Part shown: piece after piece, positions 51,151-61,329 of the stretch
Position numbering within the stretch: the first letter of the stretch is position 1
Layout: the number at the start of each line of letters is the position of its first letter
Assembly: GCA_023634235.1 (NCBI GenBank)
Contig: JAMKCF010000003.1
Coordinates: 6,104,958-6,168,957 of the forward strand
DNA: 64,000 nucleotides
Direction: 5' to 3'
Source of the DNA: Pisaster brevispinus
Lineage: Eukaryota; Echinodermata; Asteroidea; Forcipulatida; Asteriidae
Translations under genes and position numbers: made by a program
Notes under the pieces: model-generated
Told to the model about the DNA's origin: nothing
The model's database searches: none
The model's input: only the letters and a program-made list of their open reading frames with translations

Positions 51151-52340
51151 ACTAAAATTGCGTTCAAGTTGAGCTTAAAATCCAAAACATCAGATCAACA
51201 ACGGTCAAAAAGTAAACTGATGGTAATAGCATGTGCCCTTTACTCGCAAATTATTTACTAAGTGTAAAGCAAGGTTTTTCCCAATGCCATAGTTCCCTGC
51301 GTAAACCAACGACATTAAGTGTAATAAAAGAAGACCCGGGATTCGAACCCAGTACCTTTGGGTTGAGAGTCCGGGGCCCTTCCACTGGGCCACTGCTCCT
51401 CTTACTAAAATTGCATTCAAGTTGAGCTTAAAACCCAAAACATCAAATCAACAACGGCCAAAAAATTAAACTAATGGTGTAATAGCATGTGCCTTCCACT
51501 CGCAAATTATTTACTTAGTGTAAAGCAAGGTTTTTCCAATGCCATAGTACCCTGCGTAAACCAATGGCATTTAGTGTAATAAAAGAACACCGGGGATTCG
51601 AACCCAGTACCTTTGGGTTCAGAGTCCGGGGCCCTTCCACTGGGCCACTGCTCCTCTTACTAAAATTGCGTTCAAGTTGAGCTTAAAACCCAAAACATCA
51701 AATCAACAACGGCCAAAAAATTAAACTAATGGTGTAATAGCATGTGCCTTCCACTCGCAAATTATTTACTATTAGTGTAAAGCAAGTCCAATGCCATAGT
51801 ACCCTGCGTAAACCTGCCAATGGCATTAAGTATAATAAAAGAAGACCCGGGATTCGAACCCAGTACCTTTGGGTTCAGAGTCCGGGGCCCTTCCACTGGG
51901 CCACTGCTCCTCTTACTAAAATTGCGTTCAAGTTGAGCTTAAAACCCAAAACATCAAATCAACAACGGCCAAAAAATTAAACTAATGGTGTAATAGCATG
52001 TGCCTTCCACTAGCAAATTATTTACTAAGTGTAAAGCAAGGTTTTCACAATGCCATAGTACCCTGCGTAAACCAATGGCATTTAGTGTAATAAAAGAACA
52101 CCCGGGATTCGAACCCAGTACCTTTGGGTTCAGAGCCCGGGGCCCTTCCACTGGGCCACTGCTGCTGTTACTCAAATTTCGTTCGAGTTTGATTTATTAA
52201 TCCCACACCAGCAAATCAAGAACGGCATAAAAGTAAATTAATGGTACGAAGCGTGTGTGCAATTCGAACCCGGTACCATTGAGTTTAGAGTCCCGATCCT
52301 TGGGCCACAAGGCCACCGGTTCTCTGGCTCATTTGCATTT
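51151..52340 (-). repeat. tRNA-like satellite, ~254-bp units, 5 cores (left arm)
   Basis: Cores lie at about 51,391, 51,646, 51,902 and 52,157, spaced 253-256 bp, with a degenerate fifth near 52,270-52,330. The unit combines the tRNA-like core with a 180-bp linker containing atttactaagtgtaaagcaagg and ccatagtaccctgcgtaaac. Read on -, the core places T33, CTG at 34-36, T54-T55-C56 and A58 as in a tRNA. Confidence 0.93.
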
Positions 52341-52825
52341 TTATGTAGTATAGAATCTCAGAATGAATTAGCACCGTTAAAGTAGAGAAGTATAAACAGA
52401 TACGATGAAAGGATTGGGGCTGGGTACGACGGAGTTGTTGCATGCACGGGGCCAGTTATTCTGCCGTAGTTCTGCATAAATAAAATGCACGGGACTGAAA
52501 TGAGGAATAGCCTCATTTGTTAGAAGCGTTATACTGAAAAATAACAGCGATCGAAAAAGTCTCAAAAAATGGGGCGAATTAGGGGGGGGGGGGCAACATA
52601 TTCACACGGGGGCATAAATGTGGCGGGTCAACGAAACGACTAAATATTATAGTATTATGTCATAAGACTACATTATATTTTTAGTGTCAGTGATTTAACT
52701 TGAAATAAGTTTGGCACGGAATTTTTATTTTTTTTTCTTCCTTGATGCTGTAGGTTCTCCTGATGCTTTTAACTGATATTGTCTTTCGATATAATAAAAA
52801 AACCCATTGATTGTTGAAAACTTTG
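52341..52825. repeat. Palindrome left arm, innermost block
   Basis: It is the complement of 53,060-53,560. Shared landmarks are ggttctcctgatgctttt, tttagtgtcagtgattta, gggggcaacat (G-run at 52,583-52,592) and tgcatgcacggggccagtt. The minus frame 52,377-52,565 and the plus frame 53,258-53,518 are mirror copies without a recognisable domain. Confidence 0.85.
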
Positions 52826-53059
52826 AAGCCTGCTGTATGCTTGTTGAATCATAGTTATTTTGTATGCAATGGTTACCAGTACATCTGATGAAGCCTGAAA
52901 ATGATAAAACTGCCCTAAATATAGCAATTATCTAAGTTCAAGGTTTTTTTAAGCAGTACCTACTGCATTGTTTTAGATCCCCCAAAAAACTTTTACAACA
53001 TTGGTTCAAATTTAACAAAAATGCTGGTCTCACCAGTAGTGACCCTTTTTTCAATTTCT
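52826..53059. other. Palindrome centre (spacer)
   Basis: About 0.2-0.3 kb of AT-rich sequence without self-complementarity that I can see and without coding potential. Exact limits depend on how far the decayed inner arms are followed. Confidence 0.6.
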
Positions 53060-53560
53060 TGCTTAGTTTACAACAATCCGTTTTCCCCCCTTTTTTTCGA
53101 AAGACAATATCAGTTAATAAGCATCAGGAGAACCTACAGCATCACGGAAGAAAAAAGAAAGAAAAAGAATCCGTGCCATAAAAAATTATTTACTTCGAGT
53201 TAAATTACTGACACTAAAAATGTAAAGTAGTCTTACGACAAAATATTATAATATTTAATGGTTTCGTTGGCTCACCACATTATGCCCCGTGAATGTGTGT
53301 GTGCCCCCCCCCCGATTCGCCCCACTTTTGGAGACTTTTTCGATCACTGTTATTTTCTCGGTTTAACGCTTCTAAAAAATAAGGCTATTCCTCGTTTTAG
53401 TCCGGTGCATTTTATTTATCCAGAACACCGGCAGAAAAACTGGCCCCGTGCATGCCACAACTCCGTCGTATCAAGTCCCAATAGTTTCATCGTATCTGTC
53501 TATATTTCTCTACCTTAACGTTTTTAATTCATTCTCAGATCCTATACTACATTAAAATGC
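53060..53560. repeat. Palindrome right arm, innermost block
   Basis: Mirror of 52,341-52,825. It carries a C-run at 53,306-53,313, the counterpart of the left G-run, and the phrase cgtgcatgccacaactccgtcgta. Confidence 0.85.
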
Positions 53561-53564
53561 AAAT

Positions 53565-55343
53565 GAGGCAGAGGATCGGTGGCCTTGTGGACAAGGATCG
53601 GGAATCTGAACCCAAAGGTACTGGGTTCGAATCCTGGGTCTTCTTTTTGTACGCTTAAGGCCATTGGTTTACGGCATTGGGAAAACCTTCCTTTACACTT
53701 ACTAAATAATTTGCAAGTGGAAAGCACATGCTACTATACCATAATTTAAATTTTTGGCCGTAATTGATTTGATAATTTGGGTTTTAAGCTCAACTTGAAC
53801 GCAATTTTAGTAAGAGGAGCAGTGGCCCAGTGGAAGGGCTCCGGACTCTCAACCCAAAGGTACTGGGTTCGATTCCTGGGTGTTCTTTTATTACACTTAA
53901 TGCCATTGGTTTACGCAGGTACTATGGCATTGGGAAAACCTTGCTTTACACTTAGTAAATAATTTGCGAGTGGAAGGCACATGCTATTACACCATTAGTT
54001 TAAATTTTGACCGTTGTTGATTTGATGTTTTGGGTTTTAACTCAACTTGAACGCAACTTTAGTAAGAGGAGCAGTGGCCCAGTGGAAGGGCTCCGGACTC
54101 TGAACCCAAAGGTACTGGGTTCGAATCCTGGGTGTTCTTTTATTAGACTTAATGCCATTGGTTTACGCAGGGTACTATGGCATTGGGAAAAACCTTGCTT
54201 TACACTTAGTAAATAATTTGCGAGTGGAAGGCACATGCTATTACACCATTAGTTTAAATTTTGACCGTTGTTGATTTAATGTTTTGGGTTTTAAGCTCAA
54301 CTTGAACGCAATTTTAGTAAGAGGAGCAGTGGCCCAGTGGAAGGGTCCCGGACTCTGAACCCAAAGGTACTGGGTTCGAATCCTGGGTGTTATTTTATTA
54401 GACTTAATGCCATTGGTTTACGCAGGGTACTATGGCATTGGGAAAACCTTGCTTTAGGCCTACACTTAGTAAATAATTTGCAAGTGGAAGGCACATGCTG
54501 TTACACCATCAGTTTACTTTTTGACCGTTGTTAATTTGATGTTTTGGGTTTTAAGCTCAACTTGAACGCAATTTTAGTAAGAGGAGCAGTGGCCCAGTGG
54601 AAGGGATCCGGACTCTCAACCCAAAGGTACTGGGTTCGAATCCTGGGTGTTCTTTTATTAGACTTAATGCCATTGGTTTACGCAGGGTACTATGACATTG
54701 GGAAAACCTTGCTTTACACTTAGTAAATAATTTGCGAGTGAAAGGCACATGCTTTTACACCATTAGTTTAATTTTTTGGCCGTTGTTGATTTGATGTTTT
54801 GGGTTTTAAGCTCATCTTGAACGCAATTTTAGTAAGAGGAGCAGTGGCCCAGTGGAAGGGATCCGGACTCTCAACCCAAAGGTAATGGGTTCGAATCCCT
54901 GGTCTTCTTTTTATACACTTAAGGCATTGGTTTACGGAGGGTACTATGGCATTGGGAAAAACCTTGCTTTACACTAAGTAAATAATTTGCGAGTGGAAGG
55001 CACATGCTATTACACCATTAGTTTAAATTTTGACATTTGTTGATTTGATGTTTTGGGTTTTAAGCTCAACTTGAACGCAATTTTAGTAAGAGGAGCAGTG
55101 GCCCAGTGGAAGCGTCCCGGACTCTGAACCTAAAGGTACTGGGTTCGAATCCTGGGTGTTCTTTTATTAGACTTAATGCCATTGGTTTACGCAGGGTACT
55201 ATGGCATTGGGGAAACCTCGTTTAACACTTAGTAAATAATTTGCGAGTGGAAGGCACATGCTATTGCACCATTAGTTTACTTTTTGGCCGTTGTTGATTT
55301 GATGTTTTGGGTTTTAAGCGCAACTTGAAGGAATTTTTAATAA
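53565..55343 (+). repeat. tRNA-like satellite, ~254-bp units, 7 cores (right arm)
   Basis: The first degenerate core is near 53,568. Full cores start (gaggagc) at 53,814, 54,066, 54,321, 54,581, 54,836 and 55,090. In these the tRNA-like core gives 6 of 7 acceptor pairs (two G-T), a perfect 4-bp D stem, an anticodon loop CTCTGAA with CTG at 34-36, but only 2 of 5 anticodon-stem pairs, and a full T stem around TTCGAAT. The left arm has two fewer units. Confidence 0.94.
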
Positions 55344-56266
55344 GAGGAGCAGTGGCCCAGTGGAAGGGCTCTGAACTCTCAACCTAAAGGTACTTGGTTC
55401 GAACCCAGGGTCTTCTTTTACTACGTTTTGATTAAAAGTTGTTCATTCTAAGGTTTAAAATTAAACTCGAACACAATTTAAGTAAGAGGAGCAGTGGCCC
55501 AGTGGAAGGGCTTTGAACTCTCAACCTAAAGGTACTGGATTCGAAACCCGGGTCTTCTTTTACTACATTTTGATTTAAAGTTGTTCACTCTAAGGTTTAA
55601 AATTAAACTCGAACACAATTCAAGTAAGAGGAGCAGTGGCCCACTGGAAGGGCTCTGAACTCTCAACCTAAAGGTACTTGGTTCGAAACCCGGGTCTTCT
55701 TTTACTACGTTTTGATTTAAAGTTGTTCACTCTAAGGTTTAAAATTAAACTCGAACACAATTTAAGTAAGAGGAGCAGTGGCCCAGTGGAAGGGCTCCCG
55801 ACTTGGACCTAAAGGTACTGGGTTCGAATCCCGGGTCTTCTTTTACTATGTTTTGATTTAAAGTTGTTCATTCTAAGGTTTAAAATTAAACTCGAACACA
55901 TTTTAAGTAAGAGGAGCAGTGGCCCAGTGGAAGGGCTCCCGACTCTGGACCTAAAGGTACTGGGTTCGAATCCCGGGTCTTTTTTTACTATGTTTTGATT
56001 TAAAGTTGTTCATTCTAAGGTTTAAAATTAAACTCGAACACATTTTAAGTAAGAGGAGCAGTGGCCCAGTGGAAGGGCTCCCGACTTTGGACCTAAAGGT
56101 ACTGGGTTCGAATCCCGGGTCTTCTTTTACTATGTTTTGATTTAAAGTTGTTCATTCTAAGGTTTAAAATTAAACTCGAACACATTTTAAGTAAGAGGAG
56201 CAGTGGCCCAGTGGAAGGGCTCCCGACTCTGGACCGAAAGGTCCCGGGATCGAATCCCGCTACCTA
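55344..56266 (+). repeat. tRNA-like satellite, 142-bp units, 7 cores (right arm)
   Basis: Cores start at 55,344, 55,486, 55,628, 55,770, 55,911, 56,053 and 56,195. A box TGGCCCAGTGG is intact in six of seven (one reads TGGCCCACTGG) and the B box in most. The anticodon loop here reads CTCTGGA or CTCTCAA. The left arm has 11 such cores, so this array has expanded or contracted by four units since duplication. Confidence 0.95.
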
Positions 56267-56374
56267 AAAAATGAAGGCGTTTTAAAAAATCTTTTTTTAT
56301 TATTTTTTTTTAATTTCATATAAAAAAAGTGCATAGGTTCGTTTTAAGTTTTAAGTTTCTAAGTTTCCTTTCTA

Positions 56375-56510
56375 AGCACGTGAGAGCGGTTCGTGCCACT
56401 GCGCGGTGAGTGGCGACCGCGCGGTCGCCACCGTGGCTCGAACCGGGGACCGCTGGCTTCGTAGTCCGACACCCACCCACAACACCCTTGTTGGTCCCCC
56501 CCAGGAGAAT
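56375..56510 (-). repeat. GC-rich block with B box and perfect 22-bp palindrome (right arm)
   Basis: Mirror of 49,425-49,560. The palindrome at 56,410-56,431 is unchanged. The downstream gtggctcgaaccgggg is the reversed B box. Confidence 0.8.
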
Positions 56511-56559
56511 TTGCATTTTAGATTTGATGAACCTTCGATTCATACTTTACACTATTACT

Positions 56560-57400
56560 ATGGCATGGGAAATCAATGCTTTATACTTAGTAAATAATTC
56601 GCAAGCGGAACACTTTATACAGGATACTATGGCATGGGAAATCAGTGCTTTGTACTTCGTAAATAATTTGCGAGTGGAAGGTAAATATATTTTCTAGTGA
56701 AATACTTTATACAGGATACTATGGCATGGGAAATCAGTGCTTTGTACTTCGTAAATAATTTGCGAGTGGAAGGTAAATATATTTTCTAGTGAAATACTTT
56801 ATACAGGATACTATGGCATGGGAAATCAGTGCTTTGTACTTCGTAAATAATTTGCGAGTGGAAGGTAAATATATTTTCTAGTGAAATACTTTATACAGGA
56901 TACTATGGCATGGGAAATCAGTGCTTTGTACTTAATTAATTTGCGAGTGGAAGGCACACGCTAGTACCGTTGGTTTACTTACAGGAATAGGTATCGGTAT
57001 ACAGGGGACTCTGGTTCGGACTCAGAAAATAGTTCGAGTGGAAGGCACACGCTGTAGGTATGGACCATTAGTTTATACTTAAGAAACATATACACATGTA
57101 TAGGCATATGGGGACTCTTGGGTTCGGACTTGGAGAATATTTGAGTTGAAGGCACACTCTGTAGGTACATGTATATAGACCACGAGTTTAAAAACGGCGT
57201 ACACAGGGTAAAATGGCATTGGGAAATCTTTGCCTATTACTTGGTAAATAATTTGCGAGTGTGTATAATATATACAGGGGACTTTTTGGTTCGGACTTGG
57301 TAAATAATTTGTCAGTAGACACACGCTGTAGGTATGGAGTATAGTGTGGACCATCAGTTGATTTGGGAAACATAGGCATATGGGGGACTCTTTTTTCGAA
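56560..57400 (-). repeat. Palindrome right arm, subrepeats including a 92-bp tandem
   Basis: The unit gatactatggcatgggaaatc...gtaaataatttgcgagtggaaggtaaatatattttctagtgaaatac recurs every 92 bp (markers 56,631, 56,723, 56,815 and 56,907). The left arm has only about two such units, so this is a right-arm-specific expansion. Further out the units diverge (gtgtataatatatacaggggac). Confidence 0.88.
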
Positions 57401-57423
57401 CTTAAAAAATATTTGGGTTTAAG

Positions 57424-57732
57424 TCACACGCTGTATATAGGTAAAGGAAATAAGTTCACATAGGAAACGGTTTGTGGAATACTTAGTCTGACTACTGATG
57501 GGAATACATTGGGGGGGGGGGGGGTGGTGGAGGTGGCAGCTCTCCAGTGTATGCTTGCTGGGATCAACATGACGGCGGGAATAACAGCATTGGTTCCATC
57601 AGTGTTCTTGGTGGGTAGTCGCCGTGGAATCTTATGGGATGAAGCATTGAATTGGAGGGGGTCAGCGTGTGAGCTGGGTTGACGACAATGAGTGGATTGT
57701 GACCAAGGACATGAGTTATAGCGAAGGGCCAT
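57424..57732 (-). CDS. ORF-B, right-arm copy (102 codons)
   Basis: Partner of 48,382-48,684: the same start MALRYNSCPWSQSTH, the same tail VNLFPLPIYSV and the same stop. A C-run (G-run on +, 57,511-57,524) lies in the frame and probably causes the local frame difference between arms. Function unknown; faces the palindrome centre. Confidence 0.4.
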   Translation of the reverse strand: MALRYNSCPWSQSTHCRQPSSHADPLQFNASSHKIPRRLPTKNTDGTNAVIPAVMLIPASIHWRAATSTTPPPPNVFPSVVRLSIPQTVSYVNLFPLPIYSV

Positions 57733-59463
57733 ACTGTAGTATCAGGTATTTGTTGGATAATATTTTAGTGTCTGATTCTATGGTACTCGTTGTGGCGTGA
57801 AGAAATAGGCCTAAAGCCGGGAATATGAAGGTTTTAGAGGCTCGGTCATGCCGTGGTCAGTGGAAAGTAGCAAGGGCTAGCAGTAAACACTTCACGTGTT
57901 CTCGCTAGATTTTGCGTGTTCGGTTGAGTGGTTTGTGTTTGAATAATATAATGGATGATTGGACTAAGTTGTATACAGGTGTTCGTTCAATCGATTTTTG
58001 TGGTTTATTTATGTAGGCCCTATTTGTTTATTTATTTATTTATTTATTTTTAATCTAATAATTTTTTCGGGGGACTATACAATTGAAGAATCGGAAAAAA
58101 TTGTTTTCAGCAAGGATTTTTGGTAGATCAATTCATTGAAAATGTCGTTTGCTTTGTTGAAATAAATTTGTTTTAGATTAGTCTCTTTATAAATTTGCTT
58201 AATATTTGTTCATTTATTTATATACGAATTTATCTACAGATGCATCAATATTAATAATCGCATCATTTGCTTTGCGGTGTACACATTTGGTAAAATTTTC
58301 TTATTTATATAATTTTATAGCCTTGCTCTCGATTGTTACTTTGCGAAGTGCATTCAGCGTCTTTGAGGAGGATTTGGCGTTGGATAAATCCTCTTTTTAA
58401 GAATGTTGATACAATGATTGCGACGAAGAATTTTTGGGGTGTGGCAACGTCAAGGGCTACTCAGAATTATCGTAAAAAACCCAATAATACAATATCAACA
58501 TCTACACAATTTTCGGAAACGCCCGCACAACCCAATTTCCAATTTTAAAAATAATTCTGCCTGTTTTGTATCTAAGTTCCAAATTTTAATAATTGTCGGC
58601 ACAGAAAAAGACGAAAATCTACATTTTAAAACATTCTTATCATATGATGTCGTACATGTTCCTCTAACAAAGAGCTAATTTTCTACCATTTTAAACAATG
58701 ACATACGATTAAAATATCAAATAATATTTAAACTGTTACCGAAGTTCCTATGATTATGAAAAACTACTCTTGCTTTCATATATTTCTTGTGTTTATTTAC
58801 AGTGAATTGGGCAAGGTTCGAATACACACAACATTGAATATCAATATCAACAAGAAAGTGTCGTTCTCTTTACTCGGTAATTGTTTTAAAGCAATCACAA
58901 CTTAAAAATCCTCAAAATTTATTTTAAAATCGATACCCTCCCAATCCCCTTCATAACGGTGTCTTAAAAAGACAAGTTGGTTAGATTCAGGGTTAATGAA
59001 TATAGTAAAGTATTGTATAATAGTATAAGTACTGTATAGGCCTAGGCCCACATTGATCTCAGACACACATTCAGGTAGAATTACACTGTTATTATGAAAA
59101 CTACAAGTGGCAAAAGATTATGTAACACAAATTCTCTAAAAAGAAAAGTCGATTGTTTCATGATTGACGGCAAGTTGTCATTGCCTTATGACAAACAATG
59201 ACCTATGGGCCAAACGTTAAAGCTACTTCCGGCCGTTGTACTCTTAAAAGTCTTACGTGCCGTTGTTTACGTGCATGAAGGTGGAACTAGAAACGCTACA
59301 AATTTACCCGTTTTACGACAATCTTTGTTTACACAGGTTCCATGGGGCCTATTCCTATTCTACATTTTGAACTTAAATAAACCTCACGACAAAGCTTACC
59401 TCTAGAGACATTCAATCACATCAAATGATCGTAATACATCCACGCCGTTAACATAAATCAAGC
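57733..59463 (-). repeat. Palindrome right arm, middle AT-rich block
   Basis: Complement of 46,691-48,381. It has one insertion of about 80 bp relative to the left arm near 59,000-59,070 (tagtaaagtattgtataatag...cccacattgatctcag). Confidence 0.85.
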
Positions 59464-59730
59464 ATGGCTGGTGGCCATTTTGAATACACGTCACGGCATC
59501 AAGCCGTCAAGTACCCCGACCCGTACTACATGTTTACCTGGTGTTGGGCGGTAATCGGGTACCTGTCGTTTTCTTTGGCTGGTTCCAATCACCTTGGTCG
59601 GTCAAAGACCACAGGGGCACGCAAATGGCTCCCGCAAGACCTCGCAGTGTTGAACAGAAATAGTCGGACTGGTAGTAGTTTTCTGGGGTGTGACTCGTTG
59701 GACATGATTATAATCAAGCTGGGTAGATGA
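59464..59730 (+). CDS. ORF-A, right-arm copy (88 codons)
   Basis: Partner of 46,439-46,690. It starts MAGGHFEYTSRH with context aagcATGg, and is collinear for about 65 codons to LAV.NRN before the two copies differ. The frame then runs SRTGSSFLGCDSL to a stop. The pattern of substitutions between copies is mildly biased to synonymous or conservative changes, but the sample is too small for a firm claim. Confidence 0.4.
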   Translation: MAGGHFEYTSRHQAVKYPDPYYMFTWCWAVIGYLSFSLAGSNHLGRSKTTGARKWLPQDLAVLNRNSRTGSSFLGCDSLDMIIIKLGR

Positions 59731-60843
59731 TTGCCGCCTGGGACTAGACTGGGAACTTTATTCGATGGTAGGGGAGATGGACTAGCAGTATAAATTACCA
59801 TGCTGGGGAATGGCTTGCTGGGGATGGGCATACCTGGGATGGGTATATGGCTGGGCCTGGTTGAAGAGGGAATGCTGGGGATGCAAGAAAAAAAGTCTCG
59901 TTATGTGGTTATATGTTCATTGAGTTTTACTGCTGCAATTTGGTCTAAAAGGAACAGTTCAAACTAGTTTGGAAGAATACATATAACATGGGAAGACAAC
60001 AGTTATTTTTTTCATTTTATTAATTGTGTTTTTGTGTCAAGTCAAGAAGTGTGCAACAAAAATGTGCGTGTCGTGCTTTTTATATAATTAATACAAAATC
60101 TTCTATTTGTTATTTTTGTCGCATAAAAGAATGGATAATTTTTGTTTTTTAAACTGCACTTTTCGATTTCTTGTGATTTTTAAGTTGTACATTGGAAATG
60201 ATTCTGGAGGTTGGTCTTTTAAAATACATTAAAATTTGTATATTTCATTTATTGTCATTTATTTTTTAGGTTGTTTGTAGCTTTATACGATAGGCCTACA
60301 TACCTTTTAATGTTTAAAATTTGTACTTTGTAATTTCACGTCGTGATATTTAGGTTCGATTTTTATGTGTCATTTATTGTCAATACTTTCTCAGTTGGTT
60401 GTCGCTTCACACAATATATTGTTTTCATGTTTATGTTTAAAGTTTAGCATACTGTATTTTCAAGATTTGGTCAAATTTTGAAATCAATTAAATATTTTCC
60501 GTATCGCACTCTAGATCTACATACATGTAATAACTTAGAATCCATTTACAATGGACCAGCTTTGCAACAGTACTTCTCAAATGAAATAAACAAAGATTTA
60601 TCAGAAATGTTTGTTTACGAAATAACTGGTCACCATCAGGTATATAATTCCTTCATTGTACAAATATTTAAACAAATATACAGTATTCCATTCAATACAA
60701 TTACAATATTCACTTACAACAGCGAAATGTACAAGAGTTACAATCAACAAAAAATCAAAATCAAAACATGTTCACTTAGAGTGACAAAAATTGGACGGGA
60801 AAAGCAAACTTATAATAAATTATTGTGTAAATCTTAAAAGATT
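59731..60843 (-). repeat. Palindrome right arm, outer block and end
   Basis: Complement of 44,863-46,438. The end of similarity (acaataatttattata... ggacgggaaaagcaaac, taaatcttaaaag) lies at about 60,838-60,845, directly at the first codons of the Ty3/gypsy remnant. The 119-codon frame at 60,478-60,837 is not matched by a conserved frame on the left arm. Confidence 0.85.
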
Positions 60844-61249
60844 TACCCTCGAACAGAAGGAAGCTGCAAAGAAGATGCTAAAGAAAGAATGTCATACCTT
60901 CGGACGAGATAAGGACGACACAGGATGTGCAACTGATCTCCAGATGCGCACTCTTCTAAAAGATGAGAAACCAGTCCAGCGGACATATTCTTACATTCCC
61001 CGCCCCCTTTATCGAGAAGTGAAAGAGTATATCGAGGATCTACTCAGTAGAAGATGGACCTTTGAAGAGCACGTGGCAAATGTAAAACGAGTGTTGGAAC
61101 GACTGAAGCAGCATGATGTTAAGTTGAAGGCAAGCAAGTGCCATCTGTTCCAGAAAGAAGTGCGCTACTTAGGTAAACTTGTCTCTGCTGAAGGACACCG
61201 AGCTGATCTGACCCTGCAGACACAGCTGCATTACAGACATCCAAAATGA
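60842..61249 (+). pseudogene. Reverse transcriptase remnant, catalytic core deleted
   Basis: The first part (TLEQKEAAKKMLKKE to YIEDLLSRR) is the segment that precedes the RT fingers. The next residues (TFEEHVANVKRVLERL, LKASKCHLFQKEVRYLG) belong to the RT end, after the active site. The whole fingers/palm segment with the Y-x-D-D motif, which I would expect to be about 170 residues, is missing between them, around position 61,055. Frame is kept across the deletion, then lost at 61,250. Confidence 0.88.
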
Positions 61250-61329
61250 AGACAAAGAATTCCCTAAAGAGGTCTAGTCACCTTCCATCAAGACATCCAG
61301 TAACATAGACGGAATGCCATCAACATATC

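Larger units (their letters stand above)
44863..60843. mobile_element. Giant palindrome / foldback-type element, ~16 kb
   Basis: Two arms of about 7.9 kb (44,863-about 52,825 and about 53,060-60,843) are reverse complements over their whole length, with point changes, indels and different repeat copy numbers. The outer ends align as aatctttttaag...acacaataatt on the left and its complement ending taaatcttaaaag on the right. Inner ends align through ctgatattgtctttcga. Arm divergence is a few percent in the best blocks (9 differences in about 200 nt in ORF-A). No transposase is recognisable and no target-site duplication is evident. Tandem repeats in the arms and a small centre are features of foldback elements (FB of Drosophila, TU of sea urchin). 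A palindromic segmental duplication is the alternative. Confidence 0.9.

Noticed and set aside
51016..54748. Many 60-80-codon ORFs in the arrays (for example RRPGIRTQYLWVQSPEP, KEHPGFEPSTFG)
   Set aside because: They are translations of the tRNA-like core repeated once per unit, on either strand.
49650..56266. CRISPR-like array
   Set aside because: Regular spacing, but the whole unit repeats without unique spacers, the genome is animal, and the core is tRNA-like.
49650..56266. Cluster of functional tRNA-Gln genes
   Set aside because: The anticodon stem pairs at only 2 of 5 positions and many cores have mutated arms, so mature tRNAs are unlikely; described as a satellite instead.
44863..60843. 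Maverick/Polinton element
   Set aside because: No polymerase, integrase, ATPase or capsid frame is present in the arms, and terminal repeats of Polintons are far shorter than these arms.
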